NCBI GenBank assembly: GCA_013180625.2
Contig: SNVD02014557.1
Span: forward strand, 1 to 64,000
Length of the DNA: 64,000 nucleotides
DNA from: Boswellia sacra
Taxonomy: Eukaryota > Streptophyta > Magnoliopsida > Sapindales > Burseraceae
Direction of reading: 5' to 3'
Of this stretch, positions 44,340 through 57,728 are shown piece after piece (the first letter of the stretch is position 1; the number at the start of each line of letters is the position of its first letter). The notes beneath the pieces are model-generated. The model did no database searches. It saw only the letters and a program-made list of their open reading frames with translations, and was not told the origin of the DNA. A program made the position numbers and the translations under genes.

Positions 44340-47300
44340 ATTTCTACTTTGCATTCCTATTGAATGATAGATCATTTTCTTCAAGGATGAAAGCTACACA
44401 TTTCCTCGACCGGCACCATTTTTTTTGAATAAATGAAAATTTTTATATTAATTTTATAATACTAAGCAACATTTCATGAAAAAAAAAATCGTTTTTAATA
44501 ACCCTTTTGAAGTTGTGGTTTCAGAAAATATACATTAATTTATTCAAAATGCTTTTCTAAAGAGAACTGATAACTGCATCTAAAAAGTGTTGTAAAAAGG
44601 TTAAATTATTAGGTTTTGAATTCAAGAGAAGTGCCAATTATAGTAAATGCCAATTAGGTTGAAGAAGATTAAATTAAATTCTTCTCTTTCGGCATAACAA
44701 GCATAAATGTGGTTTTCCTTTTTTCTTTAATTACCACTATTTGATTTCAATTCAACTTCTCATCAAGAAAGGTTACATAAAAATTATTCATCTGGTATAA
44801 ATTTTAATATAGTGGGGGCTCAAATCAAAACCGATATTATATTATATCTGTTACCTAAGTTAATCAAAATAGATTTATAATTCATTTCTGTGAAAACTGA
44901 GTGGCATTGGGGTGATTTTGATATTACCACCAGTAATGGTCATGCACGCGTAAGTATACTGTATAATTAATCCTTTTGTTCTCCTAATGGAGAGAGTGGC
45001 ATCTTATAAACAACAATTAAAAAAAATCAAGGTGAGGGGTTATTTTATGTTTCAAATAATTTTTTTTTATTAACTAAGTAATGTCATTAATATTTCAAAC
45101 TGGTTTATTCGACAACTCAAGACTTAGCTAGATGCTTATCTTGATTAGTTGCCCCAACAACATCAAACAAGACATCGAGTTATTGGACATAACGTGATGT
45201 ACTTAAGTTTTATGTTGTTATATTCATTACTTGATGTTAAATTTGGCCATATAATTAAAAAAATTTTAGAAAATAAAGTTTTACTACAACTAATATCATT
45301 CCCCTCAACGTGAATATTTCGTATTTTCCAAAAGTTTTTATGGGTAATTATATATATATAGACACACACTCTTGGGATAAGAAAATAATAAACTCTCTTC
45401 AAGATGAGCAACATAACATTACTAAGAATTATGTAACATCGCTGAACTTATTTCACATTATTTGTCCATATTTTTAGGTTGAGTTTTTAAATCAGCAATA
45501 AAATATAATTTTCAGCATTTCTTGCTCTTCCTAATCATAGTGCTCATGATTTTTCTCTTCTAAAACATGAGGATTATAAGTTTAAGATGATCCCATTACA
45601 TAACTTCTCTTGAAAATATAATTCATTTAGAAGAAAAATTAACATCATTATTTGGCAGTTAGAATGCTAGCTACAGTATTCTCGAACGGGGTTACATAAC
45701 TATAAATTGAGGAAAAAGAAAGTACGTATATAAGCTTTTTGTATATTTTGGTTCAAGTTAAATAATGAACCCACTTGCAGCCTGCTGCCTGCAGCTCAAA
45801 AATGCAAAAGAAATTAGCATATAGTTAGCGCTAAAATTGATTGACGAGCATGAGCATGTGCAATGTGCACGGGAAAGCAAGGAAATTTATAAAGAAAATG
45901 AATCTTGGACTGCGGAAGTTAGAGAAATGCATGTACTGAAGTAGTTGTAAGTAAATCAAATTCCGAATTGTCTATGATTACCCACACACCTGTGTTTGCA
46001 CTTACATTGACAAAACCAACTCAAAAGCACGATTCACAATAAAATAGAGCTTCTTCATGTAAGTAGAGAATTATTGATGATGTTATTAACCTAACCTATC
46101 TAATTGCGCTATGTAATTAATTGCTAAGATCATCTGATTAATTATTCCAACAAGTTATAAAAGGTGGAGTGAGATCAACTTTAAAATAAAAATATTTAAA
46201 ACCCAAACAGTAGAATTGGCTGAAAATCGTATGGCCCCATATTTGACTTTTATAGGATTTCTTAATTAACATGCTTAATAACTTTCATGCGTACTAAGAG
46301 AAATGTTGTTGACAAGATGAATCTAATGTTTGAAGAAAAACATTGGGATGGTAGAGCTAGAAGAAGAAGTGAGGCTAAGTGACATAGACATATTAATTAA
46401 GTTCTCCAACCCCAACCCCAAAAAATATATATATATAGAGAGAGAGAGAGAGAGTAAGCACAAGGCCCCATAATTGGCACGAGCTGGTTTTAGTGAAGCT
46501 GCCTGCAGCTGCGCCTACCTGGTGCTGCATGCCTTTAGAATGTTGCTTGAGTATTGAATAAAGAAACACATAAACAAGTGATAAATCAATGACAGAAAGG
46601 GAATGATGGAAAGTAGCTAGGTTTATGGGAGATCCAAGGAAGAGTTAAAAAAAAAAAAAAAAAAAGTGAAAGACAAAAGCATCGAGAAGAGTGTTACCAG
46701 TTTTTCTGAATAATGATTATAATGCTCGGTTTCCTGTCCTATGCCTCTCACTTCACCATCTCATTTGATTTAATATAATTTTAGTGCACATATCGTAATT
46801 TTTTATTAATTACCATTCACAACTTCATATTTATAATTAATCAGAGAGAGTCTGTCTTATTTTTCCTCCACGTAGCTGCATTGAGTGATGTAGCCAGTTA
46901 ATAAGAGAGAGAAAAAATGATTTAAACAGTAATTTTTTTCCTCTCTCGTTGGTTGGTTGCATCATACAAGTTGGTTGCACCACTGTATGACAGGCTCTCT
47001 CTTATAATTAAGGTGAGGTTAGACGAGAGAATTGTGATTAGTCTATCCTTTATTAAATATTGCTATAGCAATAGTCAAATAGAATATCCAACGTATGTTA
47101 ATATATAAAATACAATAACATGATGGGTATTGGCGCAGGAACTTAGAAGAAGGAGCTAGCTAGCGTTTGCTACTGCTGGTAGGAGTCTCCCAGCTCAGGC
47201 CGGGCAGTGGGGCAGTTATTAGTCAGTGCGCGTGCGGTTAACCTTTGCGCATGATCCTACATAAAAGAGCCAGCCCTCACCACTGCCCTAGAAAATTATA

Positions 47301-47534
47301 TAAATTTATGGGGAGTTCATGTTCCAAGCTTCCTTCTGTTATAAATTAATATGACCATTTACAAGCACAATGACGACATCAGTGTGTCTCTCACGTTTTG
47401 TTATCTAACTCTGGTTTGTTTGCCTAAAGAGACCACATCTGTGTATTGTTTACTGCATTTGACCTCACCGCGTCACCCTGATTGGTTCAAGTTAATTTTT
47501 CGAGAATGCTGTTAAGCTTAGTTAGGTACATTTA

Positions 47535-47589
<55 letters not shown>

Positions 47590-48252
47590 TCTTATTACCT
47601 TAATTAATCTTAATTTAATTGGTTTAATACAAGTCCCTAAGCCTTCTTTTTTGGTTTGGCCAGTCTTCCGATCTAAATTTAGGCTACTTTTGATAACCTC
47701 TTTTTTTTTTTTTTTTTTTAAGTGTTAATCGATTGATCTTATCACAATTCAGAATCGAGAGTTATCCACGTTCGGATTATATAGTAGCCATCAAGTCATC
47801 TAGATTTCCCATTAGCTTTAACAAATATTGCATATTAATTATAACCGTGCTGGACGGTGTTCCTCTCAGTCAAATCTTTCAAGTCATGTAAGCGGTGCAC
47901 TCTCCGCGCACTCAGCTCAGATTTTGGTATTGATTACTACTCCTTTACGCCCAAAAGCATTTATAACTTGTACCTTCATTATGGGCTTGGTTTCTCGGAA
48001 AGTTTAGGCATTCCAATCCAAGTTCCAAGGACTTCACTCGGCACCAACCCAAATCAGTACATAAAGTGAACCATGGAATGGGGGTCATGCACATTGGGTT
48101 TCTAAATCCACAGATGTTCCCACCCTAACTTTATAGGCCACGCCATTTATTTTTCTTGACCCTTTCGACAGCATATCGTGGGCTCCAGCCCCATCTCTAA
48201 TTTGATGAAGATAAAATAGAAGGGCAAAAGGATAAAAACTAGAGTATTGTTA
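44340..48252. other. Intergenic, no gene recognised
   Basis: AT-rich. Microsatellites: (GA)n at 46437-46454, (TA)n(CA)n at about 47536-47590 and a T run at 47700-47720. The 47857-48069 frame (70 codons) shows no domain. Confidence 0.55.
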
Positions 48253-48260
48253 TTTAAGCC

Positions 48261-49246
48261 TAGTGGTGGAGGTCGGAGATGTCATTCCCATCCTTAATTT
48301 AAAAAAATTAATTCTAAATCTCCGCCTCATCCTTAATTTAAAAATTAATTTTTTATTTTCATCCTTGTCTCCAATTTTTTAAATCATCTTCATCTCCAAT
48401 CCGTTCCAAGCTACATATAATAATTTCAATTTTTTGTTGAATTATATTTTAGTATTTTTCTCAACATTGCAACCATAAGTAGTAACAATTTTTCAACTTT
48501 TGATTAACTTCATTTTCCAGCTTTCAAAATGGAGCAATACTGATTTTTCATTTTTTTATAATTAATTTATTAATCCCATTGACCTAAAATTTTAAACATT
48601 GTAGACACCTTTATCTTTAAGCTGGTTAAATAAAAAAAATTTGAATAATAAAGGTATTTTAAAATAATTTATATTTTATATCTTTCAGTTCTGTCAAAAG
48701 CTTTGAGGACTGACCTCTCTTTATTTGTAAATACATAAAAAATCTCAGTTAATTCATAAAATTACAAAAATTTGTAGGATCAAACTAGACTCAAAGATAA
48801 AAACATTTACCAAATTTCATAATTTTTTGATATCTGTAGGTAGCTTAAATAAGTTTTGTAAGACTGATCTCTTCCAGAAAACTAAAAATCTCAGAGTTGC
48901 AGAGTCATTTTAAAAAATTCATAAAAAATCAAATACTCAACATTTTTTAGTGAAAAAAATTTAAAAAAAACCTTTGAGATGTTTATTTTAATATATATAA
49001 ATTTAAAAAGCAAAATCAAATTAAAATTACTACATAAATTTTTATAATCCTTTACTATCCTCTAGAAATAAGGAACGGGCTGGGTCAGGTTGGCGAACAC
49101 CATCCCCATCCCTATCCTCATTTAATTTAGTAAAAAATTTTCATCCCCATTCCCGTCTCATTCCTCGTTTGTTACTTCCCATTTCCAGTCCAAACAGGCT
49201 AGAGAGTTGTTGGGACCCATCCCCTTGGGGATTGGTCCCATCTCTA
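48261..49246. mobile_element. hAT-like element (third)
   Basis: Left end TAGTGGTGG and right end CCATCTCTA are inverted in the hAT style. Flanks tttaagcc (48253-48260) and tttaaggc (49247-49254) agree at 7 of 8. Near both ends are CATCCCCATCCC-type runs, as in many plant hAT MITEs. No transposase. Confidence 0.55.
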
Positions 49247-49254
49247 TTTAAGGC

Positions 49255-52111
49255 CCACTATATCTCTTTATAAGCCTCTTATCCAAAAGAAAAACTAAAA
49301 AAAACTTTAATCATAAATGTAATTTAAATAATTCTAGGAATATCCAATTTTTCATTGTTACAATTGGTATTCTTTCCTTTTTATAATTGGATTATATATG
49401 GTAAGTTAAAATCTCAAATCACGCTTTGGCTAGAAGATTCATGTCTCGCGATTAAGAATCTTAAAAGATTTTTGAGTGATTTCTCATCATCAATCATGTC
49501 TTTCTTCAATGTCAAATTCTCTTTATAGCTTTTCCTCTAATTTGTTCACGACAGATCTTATATAGTTAAAAAAAATTCTGTGACAGAAAATATAGATAAA
49601 AATTTATTTTTATGATTGCAATTAAGAATATAATCTAATTGCAGAATATTTAATAGCCACGGTTGCAATCCGTTTTTTGGGTCTTGATTAGTTGCCAATG
49701 ATAGTACACATAATGGTTTTAATCAATTTTCATTGTTATAAGATTATAATCTGCAAATAAAATTAAAAAAAAAACTTCATTTCATAATTTTTCCCATTTT
49801 GAAAAATCATAGGCAATAAATATTAAGATCAGGATATGGAAAGGCAATATTAATGAGAATCAATATGTTCTTAATTAGTTATGAAACATTAATAGCAAGA
49901 CATTTAAATATTATTCTTAATTAGTAAAAAAATTAATAATAAGACATTTAAAATGATATTTTTAGAATTATATGAAATAAGATTATATCTTCAATTTTAA
50001 TAATTATTATTTAAAAAAGGGTTTAGAAAGATATTTAGTGGGACTTGAATAACAACACTCAAACGATCATCTCCCTCACATCATCCCTCTGTTTCCTCTC
50101 CATCCACTTCTGCTGACTGACATTGTGGAGGGCCAAATTTAGACGGGGAAGATAATAAAAGAATTCGTGGCTCGATACATCACTTAGAAAAGTGATCTCC
50201 AACCGAGTACAAAATTCAAAATTCAAATCAACAGATAATCAATAAACCACTTCTATTTAAAGTAGTTGGAAATCTAAGGATATTATTTAGAGTGAGGAGT
50301 TATTTTCAACCTGATAGAATTCTATTTGTTTGAATAAGAATTAGAAGAGTTGTTGCTATATGAAGGATGCCATGAATCAAGCTAAATTCATTCGAAACTT
50401 GCACAATTAAATTATTGTCCTTCGATTACTAACTTAAGCGTCGGAAACTCTTGACTAATTTCTTCTATTTTTCATAAGCTTGTCAACTATAAACTTGTAA
50501 CGTGTATTTCACAAAGAGGCCAAATTTTGGCGTCTACCAGCATTATAGATTAAAAGACATGTTATCAAACTAGTTATAAGTTTTGTTTGTGAGGAATAAA
50601 TAAATTTTAAAGGAAATTAAAGATAGTTATCCCGTGGATATTCTTGTGAATAGCGGCAAGAGTCTCTTCCTTTTCTAATGAACATGAAAAATAAAAAGAG
50701 AGAGGCACGGGAACAAGAGAAGATTATTGTTATTTCTTGAATACTGGCTAATATCAAATGAAATTAAATAGGACAACCCTTAAAAGTTGAAACTCTTAAG
50801 ACTAAAATTAGATAGAAAGATAAACAGATGAGACGAAAACACTTCTGCATTAGTATTGGCAATAGTTTATTTCTAATAGAAAGGTGATTCTATTTTTAGC
50901 CAAATATTTTTTTTTCTATATGCATATAAAATTTTGCTTTTAAAACCTATTTTCGAAGTCCACCCACAATTACAGTTTTTTAGTTATATTTTACCCATAT
51001 TTATAATTTTAAAAGTATTTTCATTAGTCAAAATAAATTCAATAGCTTAAAACTTAATTACATGAAACTTACAATGAGCCAAGTTTGGAGTTGTTGCTAT
51101 GAAAATAGGTAGCTTTCACTTTTTTTAAGGAAAAATCAACTTAAAAAAAAAAAGAGAGGGTGTTTGGTGAAAAAACTTTAAAAAGTTACTTTATTTTTCA
51201 AAAGCAAGATAAAGGTGTTTAGGGGATTGCTGATGCTCTAATTTTTATTATGTATAAATGACTAAAATTGGCATATACATGATTCCTTTTTGATATTTAA
51301 TTATTAATTTTTTATAATCAATTATATTTTCCTTTTATAATTATTTCCAACATTATTTAACAAATTAATCAAATAATATTTTATAATCAATTCTTTTTGT
51401 TTATAATCATTTTCAACAATGTCTATATAAATTATATAAATAATGTTTCATAATCAATTCTTTTTCTTTTTCTTTTTAAACTATTTCTCATAAATCCTAT
51501 ATAAATTACTTACAATAATATTTTATAATTAATTCTGACTAATTCTATATAAAATATTTACAATAATATTTTAAACTTAAACCAAAATAGTTTAAAACTA
51601 ATATTATAATATCAAAATAGATATGTTTTTTCATGAAAGAATTTAAATTTTATACACACATAATATAAATTTATATAACATTAATTTATATTCAATATAT
51701 ATTTTAATTATTAACTATAAATATATATTCTTAAATACAATAAATTAAAAATATTTTAAAATATTATATTCATTAAATAATTATTCAGTTTAATAAATTA
51801 TTATGAAATTTTAAAATAATTTAAAATTTTAAAAAAATTATGAAAATAATAAAATTAAAAAATTTACGAAAACAAATAAGAAAATATTTATAATTTTTTC
51901 TTATTAAGTTAGTATAATTTTTTTAAGATTTAACAATAAAGATAATATTACATTTTTATTTTTTTAGTGAGGTTACTTTAAAACTTTACAATTCAAAAGC
52001 AGAAGTAAGCCTCCAAAAGCAGTCAAGCCCCTGCTTTTGGGGTCCTTTGAAAAATCTTTTTTTTTTTTTTTGTTTTTTGTATCATCTTCTTTTGGAAGTA
52101 GGTTGAGAAGC
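49255..52111. other. Intergenic, AT-rich
   Basis: No gene or RNA recognised. 51150-52110 has MITE-like ends (GGGTGTTTGGTGAAAAAAC at about 51158 and a GC-richer end with aagcccctgcttttggggtc near 52026), but no boundary could be fixed. Confidence 0.5.
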
Positions 52112-52116
52112 AAACC

Positions 52117-53528
52117 TGATAAGTGTCTATTTATATATCATTTTCATATCAATTCGTCCATGTTTCTTTGCTATATTCCTTGGTATTTTTATGTTTTTGT
52201 GTGGTTTTGATGTTTGTAGGAGTTTTGGAGCAACTTGCACAAAAATGGAGTAAAACCCTTCATTTTCACCTCTGCTAGTCAACCATCTTCTCGGATTTAA
52301 TTGTATTGATATACAATGAACCCGATGACATATCATATACCGTTGAAAAGCTCTCGAAGTCTACTTTTTGGAGAAATTTACGGTTTATGAATCCATTCAG
52401 TGTACCGAAAGTTGTAATCAAAACAGTGTGAGAAGTGTAGAAATGTAATTCCACACATTACTGTAGCATGTATAATACGGGACACTGTAGCACGTTACTG
52501 TAGCAGAGTATTTAAACACATTTTAGGGTTTTATTTTATAACTTGAAGAGGGGAGAACGTGGTGGAGGCTGCAGCTCTGGAATTCTTTCATCTCCTGGAG
52601 TTCTTGAAGGAGAAAGGAAGCTTGGAAAGAGGAAGAACTACAATCCAAAGAGAATTACATCAAATTTGCTAAGTTTTTCCCTTCCCTTTCATTTTCTGGA
52701 ATGTCTCCATGTTGTATTGTATTTACCACGTTCTTAAACATGTGTAACTGAATCTGAATTGGTTGAGGGTGATTTCAAAGCCCCTGATATGGTTTTTGTA
52801 AGTTGATTGTGCAAGAAGTTGTTATCCAATTCTCTAATTGAAGTTGCTTGTATTTTCCCATATCTAATGCTTATGATTGCTTGCTGGATTGTATTTGAAT
52901 GGCCAACTGAATATAATCTGGTTATTGTCTATTGCTAGACTAGAAATCTTGATCCGTAATTGTCTTGAATTTCTAATCCTTAGTAGCAAAATTGTGATCA
53001 GAGATTGCAATTGGAGAATACAACCTAAGTTAAATAATCCGAGCTTGTGTGTTTATTGCTTAGATCAACCTATCTTTCTTATCGTAATGCATCCATTGAA
53101 TTAAATTTAGAGAGCTTGTTCTAGGTTGTTTAATGGATAGAGATTAAATAAAGAGCCTGTTTTATTTAACAACAAAGTAAGGAAAGATTGGGATAACAGA
53201 GCTTGTTGTTATTTACGGTTGATAATTTCAATGGTGTAATTGGATGACAATTCTACAATTAATTCGCAAATCCATATCTTGTGGTAGAGAAGGATCCCTT
53301 AACCAGGTTTCTCTCATTAATTTTTCAATCTGTTTAAATTTGCATTGTGTTATTCTTTACTTGCATTAATATTTCATCTAGTTAATCAATCAACAAAACC
53401 CCCCTCATTTAGTTTATTGTTGCTTTCGAATAACAAATTCAATTAGAATCAATCCTCGTGGGAACGATATCTTACTCATCACTTTATTACTTGTGCGACT
53501 AGTATACTTGCTAGTTTCGAACGCATCA
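52117..53528 (+). repeat. 5' LTR of copy C
   Basis: 1412 bp, TGATAAGTG...CGCATCA. TATTTAAA at 52509-52516 preceded by the ACTGTAGCA boxes. It shares substitutions with the 3' LTR of C that B lacks, for example gcaagaagttgttatcc. Confidence 0.95.
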
Positions 53529-53534
53529 AGTTTT

Positions 53535-53552
53535 TGGCGCCGTTGCCGGGGA
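53535..53552 (+). other. tRNA-Asp primer-binding site (copy C)
   Basis: TGGCGCCGTTGCCGGGGA, identical to A and B. Confidence 0.93.
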
Positions 53553-53802
53553 TTGATTTTCTAATCAATTTGTTATTCTGTTTTTACTACTGATTCTTGA
53601 TTGTTATTTCCTGATTGTTTGTGTTTAGGCTTTTATGTCCGAGGGAGAAGCGGATCAATGACTTAAGAGAATTAAGGAGTTTCTCCAATCCTCGAATTTA
53701 AGGCTAAATCGGTCAATTTCAACTCCACCTCCAGAATTTGACCTTGCACGACATACTTCCCTCCCATCTTCTTGCAGTTCAATCAAATCTGAATCGGAAG
53801 CA

Positions 53803-54468
53803 ATGGCGATGGAAAACGATCAGACTCTTAAGGAGTTAGCGGCTCCAATTATTGATCAACAACCGCTATGCATAAGCACCAATTTTGAGATAGATTTTGA
53901 ACTTAAATCTGGACTGATTCATCTCTTGCCTACATTTCATGGTTTTGCAGGAGAGGATCCGAACAAACACCTCAAAGAATTTCATGTGGTATGCTCAAGT
54001 ATGAAGCCAACCGGCATTTCTGAAGAGCAAATTAAATTGAGAGCTTTCCCATTCTCATTAGCAGATTCGGCAAAAGATTGGCTATACTATCTACCACCAG
54101 GTACCATTACCACTTGGAATGAGATGAGTAAACTCTTTTTGGAGAAATACTTTCCAGCCTCGAAAGTTACAAATATTAGAAAAGATATTAGTGGCATTCG
54201 ACAACACAATGGAGAATCACTTCATGAATATTGGGAGAGATTTAAAAGGTTATGTGCTAGCTGTCCAAACCACCAAATTAGTGATGGACTCCTAATTCAA
54301 TATTTCTACGAGGGTCTCTTACCAATGGAAAGGAGTATCATTGATGCTGCTAGTGGTGAAGCACTAGTTAATAAAACACCGAACGTTGCAAGACGTTTGA
54401 TTAGTGACATGGCAGCGAACTCCCAACAATTCAGCAGTCAATTTGAGCCACAACTACAAAAAGAGTAA
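53803..54468 (+). pseudogene. gag capsid domain of copy C
   Basis: A 221-codon frame with the Ty3/gypsy Retrotrans_gag pattern: FHGFAGEDPNKHLKEFH, then LRAFPFSLADSAKDWLYYLP, WNEMSKLFLEKYFP and LHEYWERFKRLCASCPNH. It would form the capsid. It ends early at QLQKE and a stop where the B and A frames continue (EPQVPWRVNEV). An earlier ATG at 53634 lies in another frame and meets a stop within nine codons, so the true start is uncertain. Gag is therefore frameshifted, but this domain itself is uninterrupted. Confidence 0.85.
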
Positions 54469-56242
54469 ATGAGGTAAGTACTTCAAACATTGAACATCAA
54501 CTTTCTGAACTTACCTCTCTTGTAAAAAAATGGCTGTAGGACATATGCAGCAATCTTATGCATGTGGAGTATGTTCTGCCATGGACCATCCAACCGACAT
54601 GTGTCCAACTTTGCAAGAAGGAGATACAGAACAAGCCAATGCCATGGGTGGATTTCCAGGATAACCAAGGCAAATGTAGGACCCTTTCTCCAATACTTAC
54701 AATGCAGGATGGAGAGATCACCCTAATTTAAGATATGGGAATCGTCAACCAATTGCCCCAAATGCCATACCAAATCGACCACCAGATTTCAATCAACCAA
54801 GGGTGCAGCAACCATTTCAAGCACAACCACAACCAGCACCACAACCAGCTCCACAAAATTCAGGTATGTCTCTCCAGGATATTGTTAAAGCACTTGCCAC
54901 TAACACAATGCAATTTCAGCAGGAAACTAGGGCAAGTATCCAAAACCTGACAAAGAAATCACAAACTGATGAAGGAGATGACACCACTTCCACCATGAAC
55001 AACACATCATCTTCTAAGGTCGATCTTGAAACTCAAATTCCTTCTATGTTACTCCTCCACCTTTTCCTAGCAGATTTGCAAAATCAAAAAGGAGGAACAA
55101 GAACAAGAAATCCTGGAAACTTCTCACAAAATCGAGGTAAATATACCACTTCTGGATGCTATCGAGCAAGTACCTCGTTGTACAAAATTTCTCAAGGAGT
55201 TATGCACCAACAAGAGAAAGTTGAAGGGAAATGAGAAAGTAAGTGTGGGGGAAAATGTTTCAGCTGTATTGCAAAGAAAAATTCCTCCGAAATGCAATGA
55301 TCCAGGTACGTTCACCATTCCATGCACCATTGGTAAAACCAAGTTTGAAAGAGCTATGTTAGATTTAGGAGCATCTATTAATGTTATGCCATATTTATTT
55401 ATGCTTCTTTAAATCTTGGATGCGAAAACTGATATTACCATTCAACTTGCTGATCATTTTAATGCATATCCCAAAAGAGTTGTGGAAGATGTGCTTATGC
55501 AGGTGAATCAATTGGTTTTTCAGCAGACTTCTATGTCCTTAAAATAGAGGATGAGACATCTCCTAATCCAACACCGATTCTTTTAGGGAGACCATTCTCG
55601 AAAATTGCTAGAATCAAGATTGATGTTCATGATGGCACTTTCACCATGGAGTTTGATGGCAAAGTGATCCGTTTCAATATTTTCGAGGCAATGAGGTACC
55701 CTAGTGACTTGCATTCTGTTTTTGCAGTTGACATTATTGATTCTTTGCCACAACAATGTTTTGAGTTAACTCGCAAGGATGGATTGGAAATGGCTATTAG
55801 TGAGCACATAGGGATAGAAAATTCCAAAGAACCAAGAAGGTTGATACAAGTGTCCAAAGAAATGGAGGAAGCTATGACATACTTAGATGAGACTATAGCT
55901 ATAATCACAAACAGGTATGATGTTTCGTACATTGAATTGCCTTTATCTAATGAGAAACTTCTTCCTTCTGTGATGAAAGCCAATACCTTGGAGCTTAAGC
56001 CACTTCCAGATTATTTGAAGCATGTGTTCTTGGGTGACAAAGATCCTTTGCCAATTACAATAGAAATGGGCCTTGCACCACTAAAAGAAGAGAAACGCGT
56101 CCGAGTACTTAGAGATCACAAAATAGCTATTGGGTGGATGATTGCTGACATCCAAGGCCCAGCCATATGCATGGACCGTATCTTGTTAGAAGAAAGATCC
56201 AAGCCCATTAGTGAAGCACAGCGAGATTGGACCCTCCCATGA
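54469..56242 (+). pseudogene. gag tail, protease region and RT stub of copy C
   Basis: Pieces in different frames: 54803-55234 (Pro/Gln tail), 55221-55412 (protease region, here with DLGASINVMPY, the undamaged retropepsin signature) and 55646-56242 (end of protease, linker and RT start). Several indels separate them. The reading stops just after EGSKPIS-type residues, the same pol truncation as in A and B. Confidence 0.85.
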
Positions 56243-56590
56243 TGGAACCAACGTCGGGCTGAGGATGTTAAACCAAGCGCTTATTGGGAGGCAACCCAAT
56301 GTTTTTGAAAAATAAATAAAAAAAAGAAAAGAAAAATAAAATAAGATAATAATGATCGATTTTTGTGTCTCGAGGAGATTCCTTTCGTAGGCCATCAAAT
56401 TGATCAGGTTTTATCTCTCTTTGCCATCTGTCTTATTTGTTTATATATATATATTTTTACTTGTTTTTGACTTTTGTTTGCTTTCGTGTTGTTATCTCTT
56501 TTATGTGTCTTTAGTTTCTTTTCTGCTCTTTTCTTTTCGTTTCTTTTGTTTAATTTGATTATTTCGACATTATGCTCATTTGTGCAACAG

Positions 56591-56665
56591 CTTGAGGAAA
56601 CACCGAAACAAGAATTGAAGCCATTGCTTGAAGGTTTGAAGCGTGCATATCTTGAAGAAAAATAG
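56591..56665 (+). pseudogene. Second RT-linker relic of copy C
   Basis: Reads EETPKQELKPLLEGLKRAYL directly after the splice-acceptor-like TTTGTGCAACAG and ends at a stop, as in B. Confidence 0.55.
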
Positions 56666-56709
56666 ACTCAAACGGATTGCTGGTAATATCTTTCCTTTTC
56701 TCCTCTTCA

Positions 56710-57264
56710 ATGGATGCCGATATCTTTCCGTCGAACCTTCGTAAATATTTCCCTTCACTTCCTCAAAATGCTGTGTCTAAAATTTATAAAGTACGGATGA
56801 CTAGACTTTGGGCGTTGATGCTTCTAAATGTGCCTGCGGATATCCGATGGCTTATCGAAGCCAAGGTGAGATTGTCCGGTGAGCCGGACATTAATCTCGC
56901 AAAATACATGCCTGGTCTAGGAAAGAGCTACTACGCCAAGAGGCGAAGAGCGAAAAGGTTACAAGTATGTTATAAATGTGCTAGATGGAATTGTAACCAG
57001 ACTTGTCGTTCATTAGGTTTTGTGTCCAGGAATAGAGAAGATAAACTTTCATTTATTAAGAATGGTTTGAGTAATGAGTCGCTGGATAATGTTTTGTTAA
57101 CTCTCGAGTCACATTCTTGTGGACTTGTTCAGCGTGAATTGCTTAATCTATGGACACAATTTCGTGATGAATTGCAGTGTTATAGTCTAGGGAATCTGAC
57201 TAAAAACGACCCTGTTTGCCAGTTTATAAGAAAACTGGATGGGAAGCAAATCCCCGACTCATAG
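56710..57264 (+). CDS. Virus-like basic Cys-rich nucleic-acid-binding protein, intact in copy C
   Basis: 184 aa, complete frame. Residues 31-53 are hydrophobic then basic. Residues 72-83 are KSYYAKRRRAKR, and a compact finger follows with Cys at 87, 90, 95 and 99 (Cx2Cx4Cx3C). This pairing of a S-x-YA-(K/R)RRRA basic block with a four-Cys cluster is the architecture of the nucleic-acid-binding proteins at the 3' end of carlaviruses and related flexiviruses; those have longer Cys spacing. Such proteins bind nucleic acid, and at least one is reported to act as a plant transcription factor. Residues 105-184 match nothing I know. It sits where Athila elements carry env-like ORFs. It may be a captured viral gene or a convergent retrotransposon protein; family assignment is moderate. 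Confidence 0.7.
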   Translation: MDADIFPSNLRKYFPSLPQNAVSKIYKVRMTRLWALMLLNVPADIRWLIEAKVRLSGEPDINLAKYMPGLGKSYYAKRRRAKRLQVCYKCARWNCNQTCRSLGFVSRNREDKLSFIKNGLSNESLDNVLLTLESHSCGLVQRELLNLWTQFRDELQCYSLGNLTKNDPVCQFIRKLDGKQIPDS

Positions 57265-57493
57265 AAGGCGTTTCAGCCGTTACTGGACGTAAAACCAGAG
57301 GAAGATGTGAGCCACAATCACAACTACTTGTATATTTGAATGTGTGTTGTTGTTGTCGAATTTTATTTTCTTCTTGTTTCGTTTGATCTGATTATCAATG
57401 TTGTTTTTGTGTTGTTGTTGTTTGTTGATTTTGTTTGTTTTAATTTTCAGTTTTCTTTTTAACAAACCATATGACTATCCCATGTCATAAGCA

Positions 57494-57725
57494 CACGTGG
57501 AGACAAGTGTGGAGGTTTTGTCAACCTCCGCCGAAAGTATATCTCTACTTTTCATGCTTCACGTGGGAGACAAGTGTGGGGTTTTGTCAAACCCCACCGA
57601 AAGTGTATTTCCATTTTTCATGCTTCACGTGGGAGACAAGTGTGTAGGTTTTGTCAAACCCCGCCGAAAGCATATCTCATTTTTTCAAATCTTGGGGCGA
57701 TAAATCTGCATCGAGCAACCCCCAC
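57494..57725 (+). promoter_or_regulatory. G-box/hairpin repeats of copy C
   Basis: CACGTGG at 57494, 57560 and 57626, spaced 66 bp. Each is followed by a hairpin with conserved TTGTC or TGTC loop. The first arm pair is GGAGGTT/AACCTCC and the second GTGGGGTTT/AAACCCCAC. The TATA box and LOG start found downstream in B have been deleted here. Confidence 0.75.
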
Positions 57726-57728
57726 CGA

